Below are positions 9,451 to 20,100 of a DNA stretch of 64,000 bases, in pieces. The stretch is taken from positions 1 through 64,000 of the forward strand of contig JAUIGN010000040.1 in assembly GCA_030430075.1 (NCBI GenBank), written 5' to 3'. The DNA is from a bacterium (GTDB taxonomy: Bacteria; Planctomycetota; Planctomycetia; Pirellulales; Pirellulaceae). The stretch's first letter is position 1. The number at the start of each line of letters is the position of its first letter. Under the pieces are notes generated by a model. It searched no databases. It had not been told where the DNA came from and was given only the letters and a program-made list of their open reading frames with translations. The translations under genes and the position numbers were made by a program.

Positions 9451-10920
9451 TTACCATCCCATCGCCCGCACATAGTTGGCGTCCCAACGCGAGAGCACGC
9501 ACTTCTGCCGCGTGTAAAACAGAATGCCCTCGGAACCTTGTACGTGGAGGTCGCCAAAGAAGCTGTCGTTCCAGCCGGAGAAGCTGAACTGGGCCATGGG
9601 GGCGGGGACGCCGACGTTGACGCCGATCATCCCGGACTGCATCTGGCGGACAAATTGACGGGCGGCCGAGCCGTTCGAAGTGAAGATCGTGGCACCGTTT
9701 CCAAACTTCAACCCATTCATCATGGTGATGGCCTCGTCAAGCGACTCCGGGCGGGTCAACGAGAGTACCGGTCCGAAAATCTCCTCTTGAAACAGACGCG
9801 TGTCTGGTCGGACATCATCAACCAGGGCGGGACCGACGAAGAATCCCTGTCCGGGTCCGCGATCGCTGGCATCGCAGGCGACCGTGGCGCCGTCTGCGGC
9901 CGCCGTTTCAAGAAACGTGGCAACGCGTTGCTGAGCAGATTGGTCAATCACCGGGCCCATGTCCGCTGTCGTCGACTGGCTGGTGTCTCCGATCTGGTAC
10001 GCGTTGATGGCTGAGGTCACTCGATCACGCCATTCGTCTGCGGTCGCCTTACCGATGCCCATGAGAATGGAACCTGCCATGCACCGCTGGCCGGCGCATC
10101 CGAACGACGAGCCCAGGATGGCGCGGAGCGTCGATTCCGGCTCGGCATCCGGCATTACCAGCAGCACATTTTTCGCGCCTCCTGCCGCTTGAACGCGTTT
10201 GCCATGCTGCGTGCCGAGCTGATACACGTGGCGGGCGACATGCGACGATCCAACAAAGCTCAACGCAGCGACATCCGGGTGGGTGCAGAGCGCGTCGACC
10301 ACATCCGCGCCGCCATGGACGACGTTCAAGACGCCGTCGGGCAGATCCGCTTCCGCCATCAGTTCGGCCAGGCGAAGGGCCGTCTGCGGCACCTTCTCGC
10401 TCGGCTTGAGCAGAAACGTGTTGCCACAGGCGATCGCCAGCGGGTACATCCACATCGGTACCATCGCCGGGAAATTGAACGGCGTGATCCCCACGCAGAC
10501 GCCCAGCGGCTCGCGAGTCGTCACCGCGTCGATTTCGTCGGCGACCTGTGGCAGGCTGTCGCCTTTGAGCAAATGCGTGATCCCGCAGGCAAACTCGACG
10601 ACCTCGATCCCGCGACGCACGTCGCCGCGGGCTTCGTCGAGTGTCTTGCCGTTCTCCAACGTGATCAGCCTGGCCAGCGACTCGAAGTCGCGCTCCAGCA
10701 GATCGCGGTAGCGGAACATCACGGCGGCACGGCGGGGAGGTGGCGTCTGCGACCAGGCGGGAAAAGCGTCAGCCGCGCTCTTGACGGCGCGGTCCACATC
10801 CACGCTGGGAGAAAGTGGCGTTTCCGCGATGACTTCGCCGGTTGAGGGATTATGGACGGGGACCGTATGTGTGGCATTGGAAAACACCCAGCGGCCGCCG
10901 ATAAAATTCTTCAAGGTCAT
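9451..10920 (-). CDS. mmsA: Methylmalonate-semialdehyde dehydrogenase (CoA-acylating)
   Basis: A 489-residue aldehyde dehydrogenase superfamily member of the MMSDH branch. It starts with NFIGGRWV, has the NAD-binding segment PFNFPAMVPMWMYPLAIACGN, KPSEKVP, the GGAKN region in which most aldehyde dehydrogenases have the general-base glutamate, and the nucleophile in FGCAGQRCMA with catalytic Cys at residue 280. Replacement of the glutamate region by AAGGAKN is typical of CoA-dependent MMSDH. The enzyme converts methylmalonate semialdehyde or malonate semialdehyde plus CoA and NAD to propionyl- or acetyl-CoA, in valine or inositol catabolism. No other genes of those pathways are adjacent. Start at the ATG at 10920 is unambiguous. 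Confidence 0.93.
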   Translation of the reverse strand: MTLKNFIGGRWVFSNATHTVPVHNPSTGEVIAETPLSPSVDVDRAVKSAADAFPAWSQTPPPRRAAVMFRYRDLLERDFESLARLITLENGKTLDEARGDVRRGIEVVEFACGITHLLKGDSLPQVADEIDAVTTREPLGVCVGITPFNFPAMVPMWMYPLAIACGNTFLLKPSEKVPQTALRLAELMAEADLPDGVLNVVHGGADVVDALCTHPDVAALSFVGSSHVARHVYQLGTQHGKRVQAAGGAKNVLLVMPDAEPESTLRAILGSSFGCAGQRCMAGSILMGIGKATADEWRDRVTSAINAYQIGDTSQSTTADMGPVIDQSAQQRVATFLETAAADGATVACDASDRGPGQGFFVGPALVDDVRPDTRLFQEEIFGPVLSLTRPESLDEAITMMNGLKFGNGATIFTSNGSAARQFVRQMQSGMIGVNVGVPAPMAQFSFSGWNDSFFGDLHVQGSEGILFYTRQKCVLSRWDANYVRAMGW

Positions 10921-11162
10921 TGCGTCTTCCTCAGGAACGGGGCATCAATCGCTACCCCAACGTAGCCAACGTGACCTGGCGGTGGAAGTCAGGGCAATTC
11001 GCTGAATAGCAAGTGTTTGTAGTGAACAGAGTCAATGCGGCATGCATATCAGCCGGCACGCGTTAGCGACCGGTTCAATCGGTTATCAACGGAACCCAGG
11101 CTAACGCCCAACGGCTGATTCACAATCCAGACGAAAGCCGTGCGGCTGATGCATCATCCGGG

Positions 11163-12106
11163 TTAGCGGTTGGACCCTCTGCGTGCCGGCGGAACGCCGG
11201 CAATCTGGCTGCGGGCATACTTGGGGATCTCGTCTTCCAGGAGTTTCTCCAGGTACTGCCCATAGCTGCCACCGGCCTCTGCGGCGAGGTGGGCCAGGCG
11301 CGCGTCATCGATCAAGCCCATGTAGTAGGCAACCTCCTCGATACAGGCGATCTTCAAGCCCTGCCGGTGCTCGATGGTCTGTACAAAATTCGTCGCCTGG
11401 ACCATGGCGTCCGTCGTGCCCGTGTCAAGCCAGGCGAATCCCCGCGACAGGCATTCGACGTGGAGCGTACCTCGTCCCAGGTAGGTTCGATTGATGTCGG
11501 TAATCTCGAGTTCGCCACGTGCCGAGGGTCGGAGCCGCGCGGCAATCTCCAGGACGCTGTTGTCGTAGAAATACAGGCCGGGAACGGCCCACATGGATTT
11601 CGGGGATTCCGGTTTTTCTTCGATTCCGATCGGCCGGCCCTCGTCGTCCAGTTCGACCACCCCATACCGTTGCGGTGACTTGACGCGGTAGCCGAAGATG
11701 GTGGCGCCCGTCTCGCGATTCACGGCCTGGGCCAGGATCGACTGAAAGCCCTGCCCGTAAAAGAGGTTGTCTCCCAGCACGAGGGCCACATGGTCGGACC
11801 CCACGAAGTCGCGGCCGATGACGAACGCCTGAGCCAGGCCCTCGGGCCGCTGTTGCGTGGCGTACTGGATGGACAGGCCCAACCGCCCCCCGTCCCCCAG
11901 TAGCCGTTGAAAACCGCTCACATCCTCCGGGTTGGCGATCAGCAGGATGTCGCGGATCCCGGCCAGCATCAGCGTGGAGAGCGGATAGTAGATCATCGGC
12001 TTGTCGTAGATGGGCAACAGTTGCTTGTTCACGGCGCGCGTGAGCGGGTAGAGCCGCGAGCCTGTGCCGCCGGCAAGTATGATGCCCTTCTCAAACCGAT
12101 GGTTGG

Positions 12107-12110
<4 letters not shown>
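11163..12110 (-). CDS. rfbA: Glucose-1-phosphate thymidylyltransferase
   Basis: Makes dTDP-glucose from dTTP and glucose-1-phosphate, the first step toward dTDP-L-rhamnose and related sugars. It carries the nucleotidyltransferase signature ILAGGTGSRLYPLT and KQLLPIYDKPMIYYPLS, then LGDNLFYGQGF and TGTTDAMVQATNF. The start is set at GTG 12110: the GTG overlaps the stop of rfbB in a GTGA junction, and AAGGGAGG lies about 9 bases upstream. That gives 315 residues, close to family size. Upstream in-frame codons would fall inside rfbB. The tail (about 20 residues after PKYARSQ) is a little longer than usual. It is translationally coupled to rfbB; rfbC and rfbD are not in the window. Confidence 0.94.
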
Positions 12111-13180
<1,070 letters not shown>

Positions 13181-13389
13181 CCGTGATCCATCATGCATCT
13201 GCGAGGTTTGCCGGCGATACGTGCACTCGCTGCGTGCCGATGCCTGAAGAAAAGGCAGCTCAACGGCCACTCGGAAAATGGCCTGCAACGATATGCCGAA
13301 CTCATTCTTCAGCCATTCCTCGGTTGCGCTCGGACTCCTCGCCGGCCGGCCCCGGTTTCATGCGGATGCCGCCAACGGGTTCTGCCGCC

Positions 13390-14484
13390 CTATTTCTCCA
13401 GGCCGGCGTGAGCGATGCGCTCTTGTGCCCACCGCTCTCGCTGTGCCAGATCCCGATCATGCTCGACCATCATGCGGGCAAGTGATTCGAATGACGTGGT
13501 CGGCCGCCAGTTCAACTTCTCCGCGGCTTTGGAGGCATCGCCGAGCAAGACGTCGACTTCCGCGGGGCGAAAGAATCGTTCGTCCGTTTCGACGTGCTCC
13601 CGCCAATCCAGGCCGGCAGTGGTAAAGGCGACTTCGAGAAACTCGCGCACCGAGTGCGTTTCACCCGTCGCAATGACATACTCTTCGGGCGATTCCTGCT
13701 GCAGCATGAGCCACATGGCTTCGACAAAATCGCCCGCGTATCCCCAGTCGCGTCGCGCTTCCAGATTCCCCAGGCAGAGTTTTTCCTGCAGGCCTTCCCG
13801 AATCCGGCCGACACCGAGCGAGATCTTTCGGGTCACGAAGTTTTCGCCGCGGCGGGGAGACTCGTGATTGAAGAGGATGCCGCAGCAGGCGAACAAATCG
13901 TACGATTCCCGGTAATTGATGACTTGGGCATGCGCGTAGAGTTTGGCACAGCCGTACGGGCTGCGCGGGTGAAAGCGGGTTGTTTCCGACTGCGGCGCGG
14001 TTCCGGGTGCACCCCCAAACATCTCGCTGGTCGACGCCTGATAGACCCGTACCGGACGCCGCTCGTTCAACAGGCGAGCGGCCTCCAGGACGTTGAGCGC
14101 TCCCATCGCGCCGACTTCGACCGTGTAGCCCGGGTTATCAAAAGAAACGCGCACATGGCTTTGGGCTGCGAGGTTGTAGATTTCGTCCGGCTCCAACTCC
14201 AGCACCAAACGCATCAGTGAACTGGCGTCCGTGACGTCACCGTAGTGCAGATTGCTCCTTGGCAAATCACTGATTCTGTCCAGTCGGTCCCGTGTCAGGT
14301 TGCTGCTGCGGCGGACGACGCCGTGCACGTCGTAGCCTTTGGCCAACAGGAATTCGGCCAGATACGATCCGTCCTGGCCGCTGATCCCCGTAATCAAAGC
14401 CCGGCGGGGCGATTTCAGATGCGATTGAGGCAAAGAAGTCTGGTGGGTTAGAGGAATGACGAAGTGGCTGCCCGTAGCGCCCAC
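13390..14484 (-). CDS. gmd: GDP-mannose 4,6-dehydratase
   Basis: Extended SDR enzyme making GDP-4-keto-6-deoxy-D-mannose for fucose, rhamnose or perosamine-type sugars. It shows RALITGISGQDGSYLAEFLLAKGYDVHG, LAAQSHVRVSF, the STSEMFG block, and catalytic YxxxK as YGCAKLYAH, then NHESPRRGENFVTRK and a C-terminal NWRPTTSFESLARMMVEHD, all typical of Gmd. The annotated GTG at 14484 adds about 27 residues before the Rossmann motif; a shorter start (for example TTG at 14433) is possible. It heads the minus-strand cluster with rfbB and rfbA. No GDP-fucose synthase is next to it, so the end product is unknown. Confidence 0.93.
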   Translation of the reverse strand: MGATGSHFVIPLTHQTSLPQSHLKSPRRALITGISGQDGSYLAEFLLAKGYDVHGVVRRSSNLTRDRLDRISDLPRSNLHYGDVTDASSLMRLVLELEPDEIYNLAAQSHVRVSFDNPGYTVEVGAMGALNVLEAARLLNERRPVRVYQASTSEMFGGAPGTAPQSETTRFHPRSPYGCAKLYAHAQVINYRESYDLFACCGILFNHESPRRGENFVTRKISLGVGRIREGLQEKLCLGNLEARRDWGYAGDFVEAMWLMLQQESPEEYVIATGETHSVREFLEVAFTTAGLDWREHVETDERFFRPAEVDVLLGDASKAAEKLNWRPTTSFESLARMMVEHDRDLAQRERWAQERIAHAGLEK

Positions 14485-14742
14485 GCGAGTGGGGGTGGAG
14501 TCTGACCTTTCAGTATAGTCGCAGCGGTCGTTTTGTAACGGCCGAATTGAGCAACCGCCCCGAATTCCTCGTTACCCGACCGTTTCGCGCCGCCGAATTT
14601 GCCCCACATTCGCACCACGACGGCGGCCACGCTTACAACCTGGCTGGCGGCAAGGTACGATCTCCAGTCGCGGCTCAGCGATGTCCGGCCGCAGCGGGCC
14701 TGCCTCCAAAACGGGCGATACGATTGGTCGGAGAAACAACAA

Positions 14743-15702
14743 ATGCACGGTCACAGCGCGATCCGGTTTGTCGATTCGCATACGGAAGGCGAACCGACGC
14801 GCGTCATCCTGGAGGGTGGACCGGACATCGGCAGCGGGCCGGTCAAAGGGCAACTTGCCCGGTTGCGTGACGAGGCGGACGAATTTCGGCGCACGGTGAT
14901 CAACGAGCCGCGCGGCTGGGACGCGGTGGTCGGGGCCTTGCTGTGTGCACCGAGCGACGCGACCTGCGCCGCGGGAGTCATCTTTTTCAATAACACCGGC
15001 TACCTCGGCATGTGCGGTCACGGCGCGATTGGTGTGGCTGTGACGCTGCACTACCTGGGGCGATGCGAGCTCGGTGTCCAACGATTGGAAACGCCGGTTG
15101 GAGTGATTGAGGTCGACCTGTTGACCCCGCACGAAGTGTCGATTAACAACGTCGCCAGCTATCGTCATCGCGCGTCGGTCAGCGTTGACGTCGACGGACT
15201 CGGAACGGTTACGGGCGATGTCGCCTGGGGGGGGAACTGGTTTTTTCTGGTCGACTCGAGCCCCGCGCCGCTGGATATTGAAGCGGTCGATGAACTGGTC
15301 GCGGCGGCAGGCTGCGTCCGAGCGGCACTCCGACGGTCAGGCGTCACCGGCGCCGACGGCGCGGAGATTGACCACATCGAATTCTTCGGTCCGCCGCGGT
15401 CGGCTGACGCAGATAGTCGGAATTTCGTCCTCTGCCCCGGCGGCGCTTACGACCGTTCGCCTTGCGGCACGGGAACCAGCGCCAAGCTGGCCTGCCTGGC
15501 AGCCGATGGAAAACTGCGGCCGGGAGAGACCTGGATCCAAGAAAGCATGATTGGCAGTCGCTTCCAAGCATCGTATCGGCCGAGCGACGGCGATCAGATT
15601 TTCCCGAAGATTACCGGTCGCGGTTACGTTTGCAGTGAGGGGAAGCTGATCCAACAGGCGGCTGATCCGTTCAAGCATGGGATCGGGAGCAAGCCGTCAT
15701 GA
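14743..15702 (+). CDS. Proline racemase family, probable 4-hydroxyproline 2-epimerase
   Basis: Both catalytic cysteines of the racemase family are present: Cys91 in GYLGMCGHGAIG and Cys241 in SPCGTGTSAK. The second Cys argues against the dehydratase subgroup, which has Thr there. N-terminus FVDSHTEGEPTRV is the family's usual start, so ATG 14743 is chosen over the longer frame. The product, 319 residues, has normal length. The enzyme would interconvert trans-4-hydroxy-L-proline and cis-4-hydroxy-D-proline in the cytosol. The coding end overlaps the next gene (ATGA), a D-amino-acid dehydrogenase, which is the classical next step and the main argument for hydroxyproline rather than proline. Confidence 0.88.
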   Translation: MHGHSAIRFVDSHTEGEPTRVILEGGPDIGSGPVKGQLARLRDEADEFRRTVINEPRGWDAVVGALLCAPSDATCAAGVIFFNNTGYLGMCGHGAIGVAVTLHYLGRCELGVQRLETPVGVIEVDLLTPHEVSINNVASYRHRASVSVDVDGLGTVTGDVAWGGNWFFLVDSSPAPLDIEAVDELVAAAGCVRAALRRSGVTGADGAEIDHIEFFGPPRSADADSRNFVLCPGGAYDRSPCGTGTSAKLACLAADGKLRPGETWIQESMIGSRFQASYRPSDGDQIFPKITGRGYVCSEGKLIQQAADPFKHGIGSKPS

Positions 15703-16964
15703 CCACGCCAGAGCCGCGGCCTTCCGCGATTGTCGTGGGAGCCGGCATTGTCGGTATCGCTTGCGCCCATTATCTCAAGCAGGCAGGGTTGCGTGTCACG
15801 GTGATTGACAAGGGGACGGTCGCCGGCGCCTGTTCCCATGCCAATTGCGGGTATATCTGCCCGAGTCATGTGCCTCCGCTGACGGAACCCGGGGCCATTC
15901 GCGACGCCTTGAAGTCGTTGTTCAATCCGCGATCGCCGTTTCGGGTCAAGCCGAGTTTGAACCCGGCACTGCTGAGCTGGATGTGGCAATTCGCTCGGCG
16001 CTGCAACCACGGCCAGATGCTCGCAGCCGGCGAGCATTTGCAGTCAATTCTGGATGCTTCGATGGCCGAGTATCGTCGCTTGATCGCGCAAGAGTCGCTG
16101 ACTTGTGAATGGCGCGAAGACGGTCTCTTGTACGTCTTTCGTTCCCCTGCGGCCATGGACGCCTTCGCCGACTTGGACCGGCTGCTGACCGAGCATTTCG
16201 GCGTTTCGGCCAGACGGATCGCCGGCCAGGCGTTGCACGATTTCGATGCCGGGCTGAAGCAGGGGCTGGCCGGCGCGTTTCACTATCCGGGCGATACGTC
16301 GGTCCGTCCGGACCTGTTGAACCGCGCGTGGGCAGACCGCTTGCGAGCGGGCGGTGTGCGGTTCATCGAGCAGACCGAGTTGCACGATGTCGCCAGGTTG
16401 GATGGGCGAATCGACCGTCTCGAAACATCGCAGGGACCGCTGCTGGCGGATACCTACGTGTTTGCGATGGGGGCTTGGAGCGGGCATTGGTCAAAACGGC
16501 TTGACTGCCGGATTCCGGTCCAACCAGGCAAGGGGTACTCCGTGACCGTCGCACGGCCCGCGGACGGACCACGATTCCCGATGCTGTTTCCGGAACACAA
16601 GGTGGGTATTTCCCCCTTCGAACATGGTCTCCGCTTGGGATCGATGATGGAGTTTGCCGGTTATGACGCGACCATCCCACCGCGCCGCATCCAGCAACTC
16701 CGCGACTCGGCGCGCCCCTACCTGGTCGCTGCGGTTGACGGCCCGCCGCTGGAGACGTGGTATGGTTGGCGGCCCATGACGTGGGACAGCCTGCCGATCA
16801 TCGGTCGGACGCCACGCTTGAAAAACGCCTACCTGGCAACCGGTCATAACATGCTCGGGCTGAGCCTTGCCCCGGCCACCGGCCGCTTAGTCGCGGAACT
16901 CGTTACCGGCAGTCCGCCGCACATTCCCAGCGAACCGTTCTCACCCACGCGCTTCGTTCGCTAA
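15699..16964 (+). CDS. FAD-dependent D-amino-acid (D-hydroxyproline) dehydrogenase
   Basis: A DadA-like flavoprotein with FAD-binding Rossmann motif AIVVGAGIVGIACAHYL at the N-terminus, VTVIDKGTVAGACSHANCGYI and a C-terminal LKNAYLATGHNMLGLSLAPATGRL block. It oxidises D-amino acids to imino acids, passing electrons to the respiratory chain. Its start overlaps the preceding epimerase by four bases, so translation is probably coupled and the likely substrate is cis-4-hydroxy-D-proline, although the sequence alone cannot separate that from other D-amino acids. Length (421 aa) is standard. The remaining pathway genes (deaminase and semialdehyde dehydrogenase) are not next to it. Confidence 0.85.
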   Translation: MTTPEPRPSAIVVGAGIVGIACAHYLKQAGLRVTVIDKGTVAGACSHANCGYICPSHVPPLTEPGAIRDALKSLFNPRSPFRVKPSLNPALLSWMWQFARRCNHGQMLAAGEHLQSILDASMAEYRRLIAQESLTCEWREDGLLYVFRSPAAMDAFADLDRLLTEHFGVSARRIAGQALHDFDAGLKQGLAGAFHYPGDTSVRPDLLNRAWADRLRAGGVRFIEQTELHDVARLDGRIDRLETSQGPLLADTYVFAMGAWSGHWSKRLDCRIPVQPGKGYSVTVARPADGPRFPMLFPEHKVGISPFEHGLRLGSMMEFAGYDATIPPRRIQQLRDSARPYLVAAVDGPPLETWYGWRPMTWDSLPIIGRTPRLKNAYLATGHNMLGLSLAPATGRLVAELVTGSPPHIPSEPFSPTRFVR

Positions 16965-17163
16965 AAACAGGCGCCTTTTCACTGCATGTGCCTGCGCGAG
17001 CGCAGGAAGAGATGCAGGCTCGAAGGAAGGATTTGTCTCGTGATTGGTGAGCCAGGCCGCGCACGGGTAACATGCCAACACCTGGTTCGCTCCCGCGGGT
17101 CGCTCTCGATCCATGCGCGGGCCGCGCATGCATGTCACAACCTAGGACTCCAAGGGGAAACGC

Positions 17164-20100
17164 ATGAATCGATTCGTACGTTGGCCGAGCGCTTCACGGT
17201 CTGCCGCCAGGCGTCGTCGTTTGCAGCTCGAACGGCTCGAGGCTCGCGATCTGCTCTTTTGTGGTTACGAGATAACACCCGCACAAAGTCCCGCCCTGGC
17301 GGGCAGCATGTTCACCTTCATCGATCGGGAAACCGATGCGCTGGTGATTCGGTTTGAGAATCCGGCGGACGCCGAAGGTGTCGAGGTGCACGGCTTCGGC
17401 ATCAGCTCGGCCACGCCGGTGGTCGTCGAGCGCGAAGAGGGCTTGGCCTTTTTTCAACAGTTGCACAGCGACGGCCGCCGCGACCAGTCATTCCGCAGCG
17501 TGGCACTTCCCAAACAGGTGGTTGAAGCGACGAGCCGCGTGGATCTGACCGCGGCCCTGTTGCCACCCAAGGCTGCGGGAGGATTGGTCGAGCTGCGGAT
17601 CCCGAATTTTTCTCGCCAGGTGCTCGAAGGCTTCACTCCCGTCGAGATTCCCGCATCGCGGATGACCCTATCGGACTTTGTGCGCATCGACTTGGCGAAT
17701 ACGGCCCGCGACGTCGAGCTGTTGGTTGAGCAGCTTCCGGCGCGGGTTTCGGATCGTATCGAGATCACGCGCACGACGGCTGCGGGGTCCGTCACGCTGC
17801 TCGACCGCTTCACGCCCACCTCAGACGGCTTGGGCGACTACTCGGGGTTTGCCGCCCTTCGCCGGCCGCACGTCGATGTGAGGTTGGCGTCATCGGAGAC
17901 GGTGGTCGACGATCCGTTCGCGACGGAAGGCCTGGACCTGGTCTTCGGTGATCCGCTGCGTCTGGCGGTCGATGTCTGCAATGCCGGCGGGAAGGAACAG
18001 ACACAACGCTCGCGGCAACTGGCGCGAACCGCTGACGGCGGCGAGTTTCAGATCGAGGCGCCTGCGGGCATCTACCTGGAGGACGTGCTGCAGAACCTGC
18101 ATGTCGGACGTGACGATCCTGACCGCGAATTCCATGTCGCGGTCGACTTCGGCGAGGACGGGGCGGGGCAGGATGGCGTGGAGGTTCTGACGTTTCAGGC
18201 CGGCCGAATGCACCTTTCCCAGACGTTGACGCACGTCTACGGGGCGCCGGGCGCGTTCACTGCCCGCGTGGAGATCCATGCCGGGCCGGTCATCCACCCG
18301 GTCCTGAAACTGGCCGTCGACCGCCTGGAGGTAAGCGAGCTCATCACGGTCACGCAAGCCGGAGTCGGTGTCGAGGCTCAACCGTTCGTCGGTCGTAACG
18401 AGTTGTTCGAGATCGACAAATTCGACGTCGCCGAGGTGGGCCGAGCCAGCCTGTTGAGTTTGAACATTGACCCGGGTCTCTCGACGCTCCGCGCGGGCGC
18501 GATTCACGGCCGCCTTGCCGGAGGCGTCGTCGCAGACGTTGACGTGGCGGTCGTCGTGCCGCGGCACGTGCGCGCAAATCAGGAGGCGAACGGCGGCAAC
18601 GGCATCGGTTTCGACTTTGCCAGGTTCAATCCGGCGATGACGGACGACAGTGAACTCGCCATGACGCAGGTCACGCCCGCCGACGGGGCGCTCCACCGCG
18701 CATTCAGTTTTAACCTGGACGACCTGCTGCGATCGGCAGCCGAAGACTCGGCGTTCGATGCCGCCGCATTCCTGCCGCGGCATGCGCTCTCTGATACCAC
18801 CGAAGGGCTGATCTTCCTCCTCATTGACCGGAGTACCGGCCAGGAACTGGATCGGATTGTCCTGGCAGCCGAGGATGTTCAGGGACTGGCCGTGGGCCGG
18901 GCGGGCCCGTTTGTGGAAGAGGCGGAGATCGCCTTCGGCCGGGTGCTGCAGCCGCTCGATGTCGATCTGCAGATCGATCGCGAACGGCTCGAGAAACTCG
19001 CCGACGGAGACTTCGAGCCGCTCAACGTCGTCGTCACTGCGGACAACATTCTGGCGAACGTGCGCGAGTCGACCGACGATGCGACGCTGGTCATCGATTT
19101 CGGCGACGGCAGCGATCCAGTTATCACTCGGATTGACCCCCGCCGCAGCCGAGACTCGGGGGAGCTCAACGATGGGGTCTTCGCCGCCAATCCCCAATCG
19201 CTGCTTGCCGAATTCAGCCGCGGGCCCTTCAGCAAGGAGTACGATGCGCCCGGCGAATACACGGTCACGGTGACGCTCACGTTGCCGACGGGTCAGGTCG
19301 CTGGCGAGCAGCGGCGGGTCACCGTAGTTGATCCGCAGCCGCTGGCGGACGTGCGGTTCCAGCTTGACCGTTTCGACCGGCCCGGGATGCGTGTCGACCA
19401 CACGGGGGCCGGGACGGCACGCTTTCGCCTCAATGGCGAGATTGCCAACGCTCAACTCAACGAAGAGGTGACGTTCGTGTTGCGTGTTGGCGATCGCGAG
19501 CAAACCATCGTAGAAACGCTCGGCGGCATCGGGCTCGACCAGCGGGGATTTGACCTCACATTCGACGAGCTCAATCTGCTTGACTTCCTGCCGGCGGATC
19601 GCACCTTCCAACCGCTAGACGGCGTGCTGACCGTCTCCGGTGCCAGTTTCGAGACCACCGCGCTGCCAGTTCAGGCCGTCGTGGACACGCAGGCGATCTT
19701 CCTGCGCAATTATAGCGACGACTCGATTCATGCGTACGGAGTTGGCGACCAGTTCGAGATTTCGGTACCGGTGAGCGGGTTTCGCTTCGGCGAAGGGCAG
19801 GTCGACGACACGGCCGTGTTCATGGTCCCCGCCGCCAATAACTTGACCTTAATCGCTTTCCAGAGCGAAATCGTGACCGGATTGAGCGGCGTGACGATTC
19901 GGGACGGCGACATCGTTATCCGGTCGTCGGTCCTGAATCCAGAGACGGATGAGCGAATCAGCCTGGCCGAGTTGACGTTTCCGACATCACAGCTTGACGT
20001 TCCGGCGGTCACCATCCTGCCGGAGCTGAAACATGCCGTCGTGAACTTTGAGGGTGTCGATGAGGCGCCGGAAGGTGGTGATGCGAGAAACGGGCTGGGC

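Noticed and set aside
17890..19611. 573-residue minus-strand open frame inside the giant protein
   Set aside because: Antisense shadow in a GC-rich gene without any recognisable motif.
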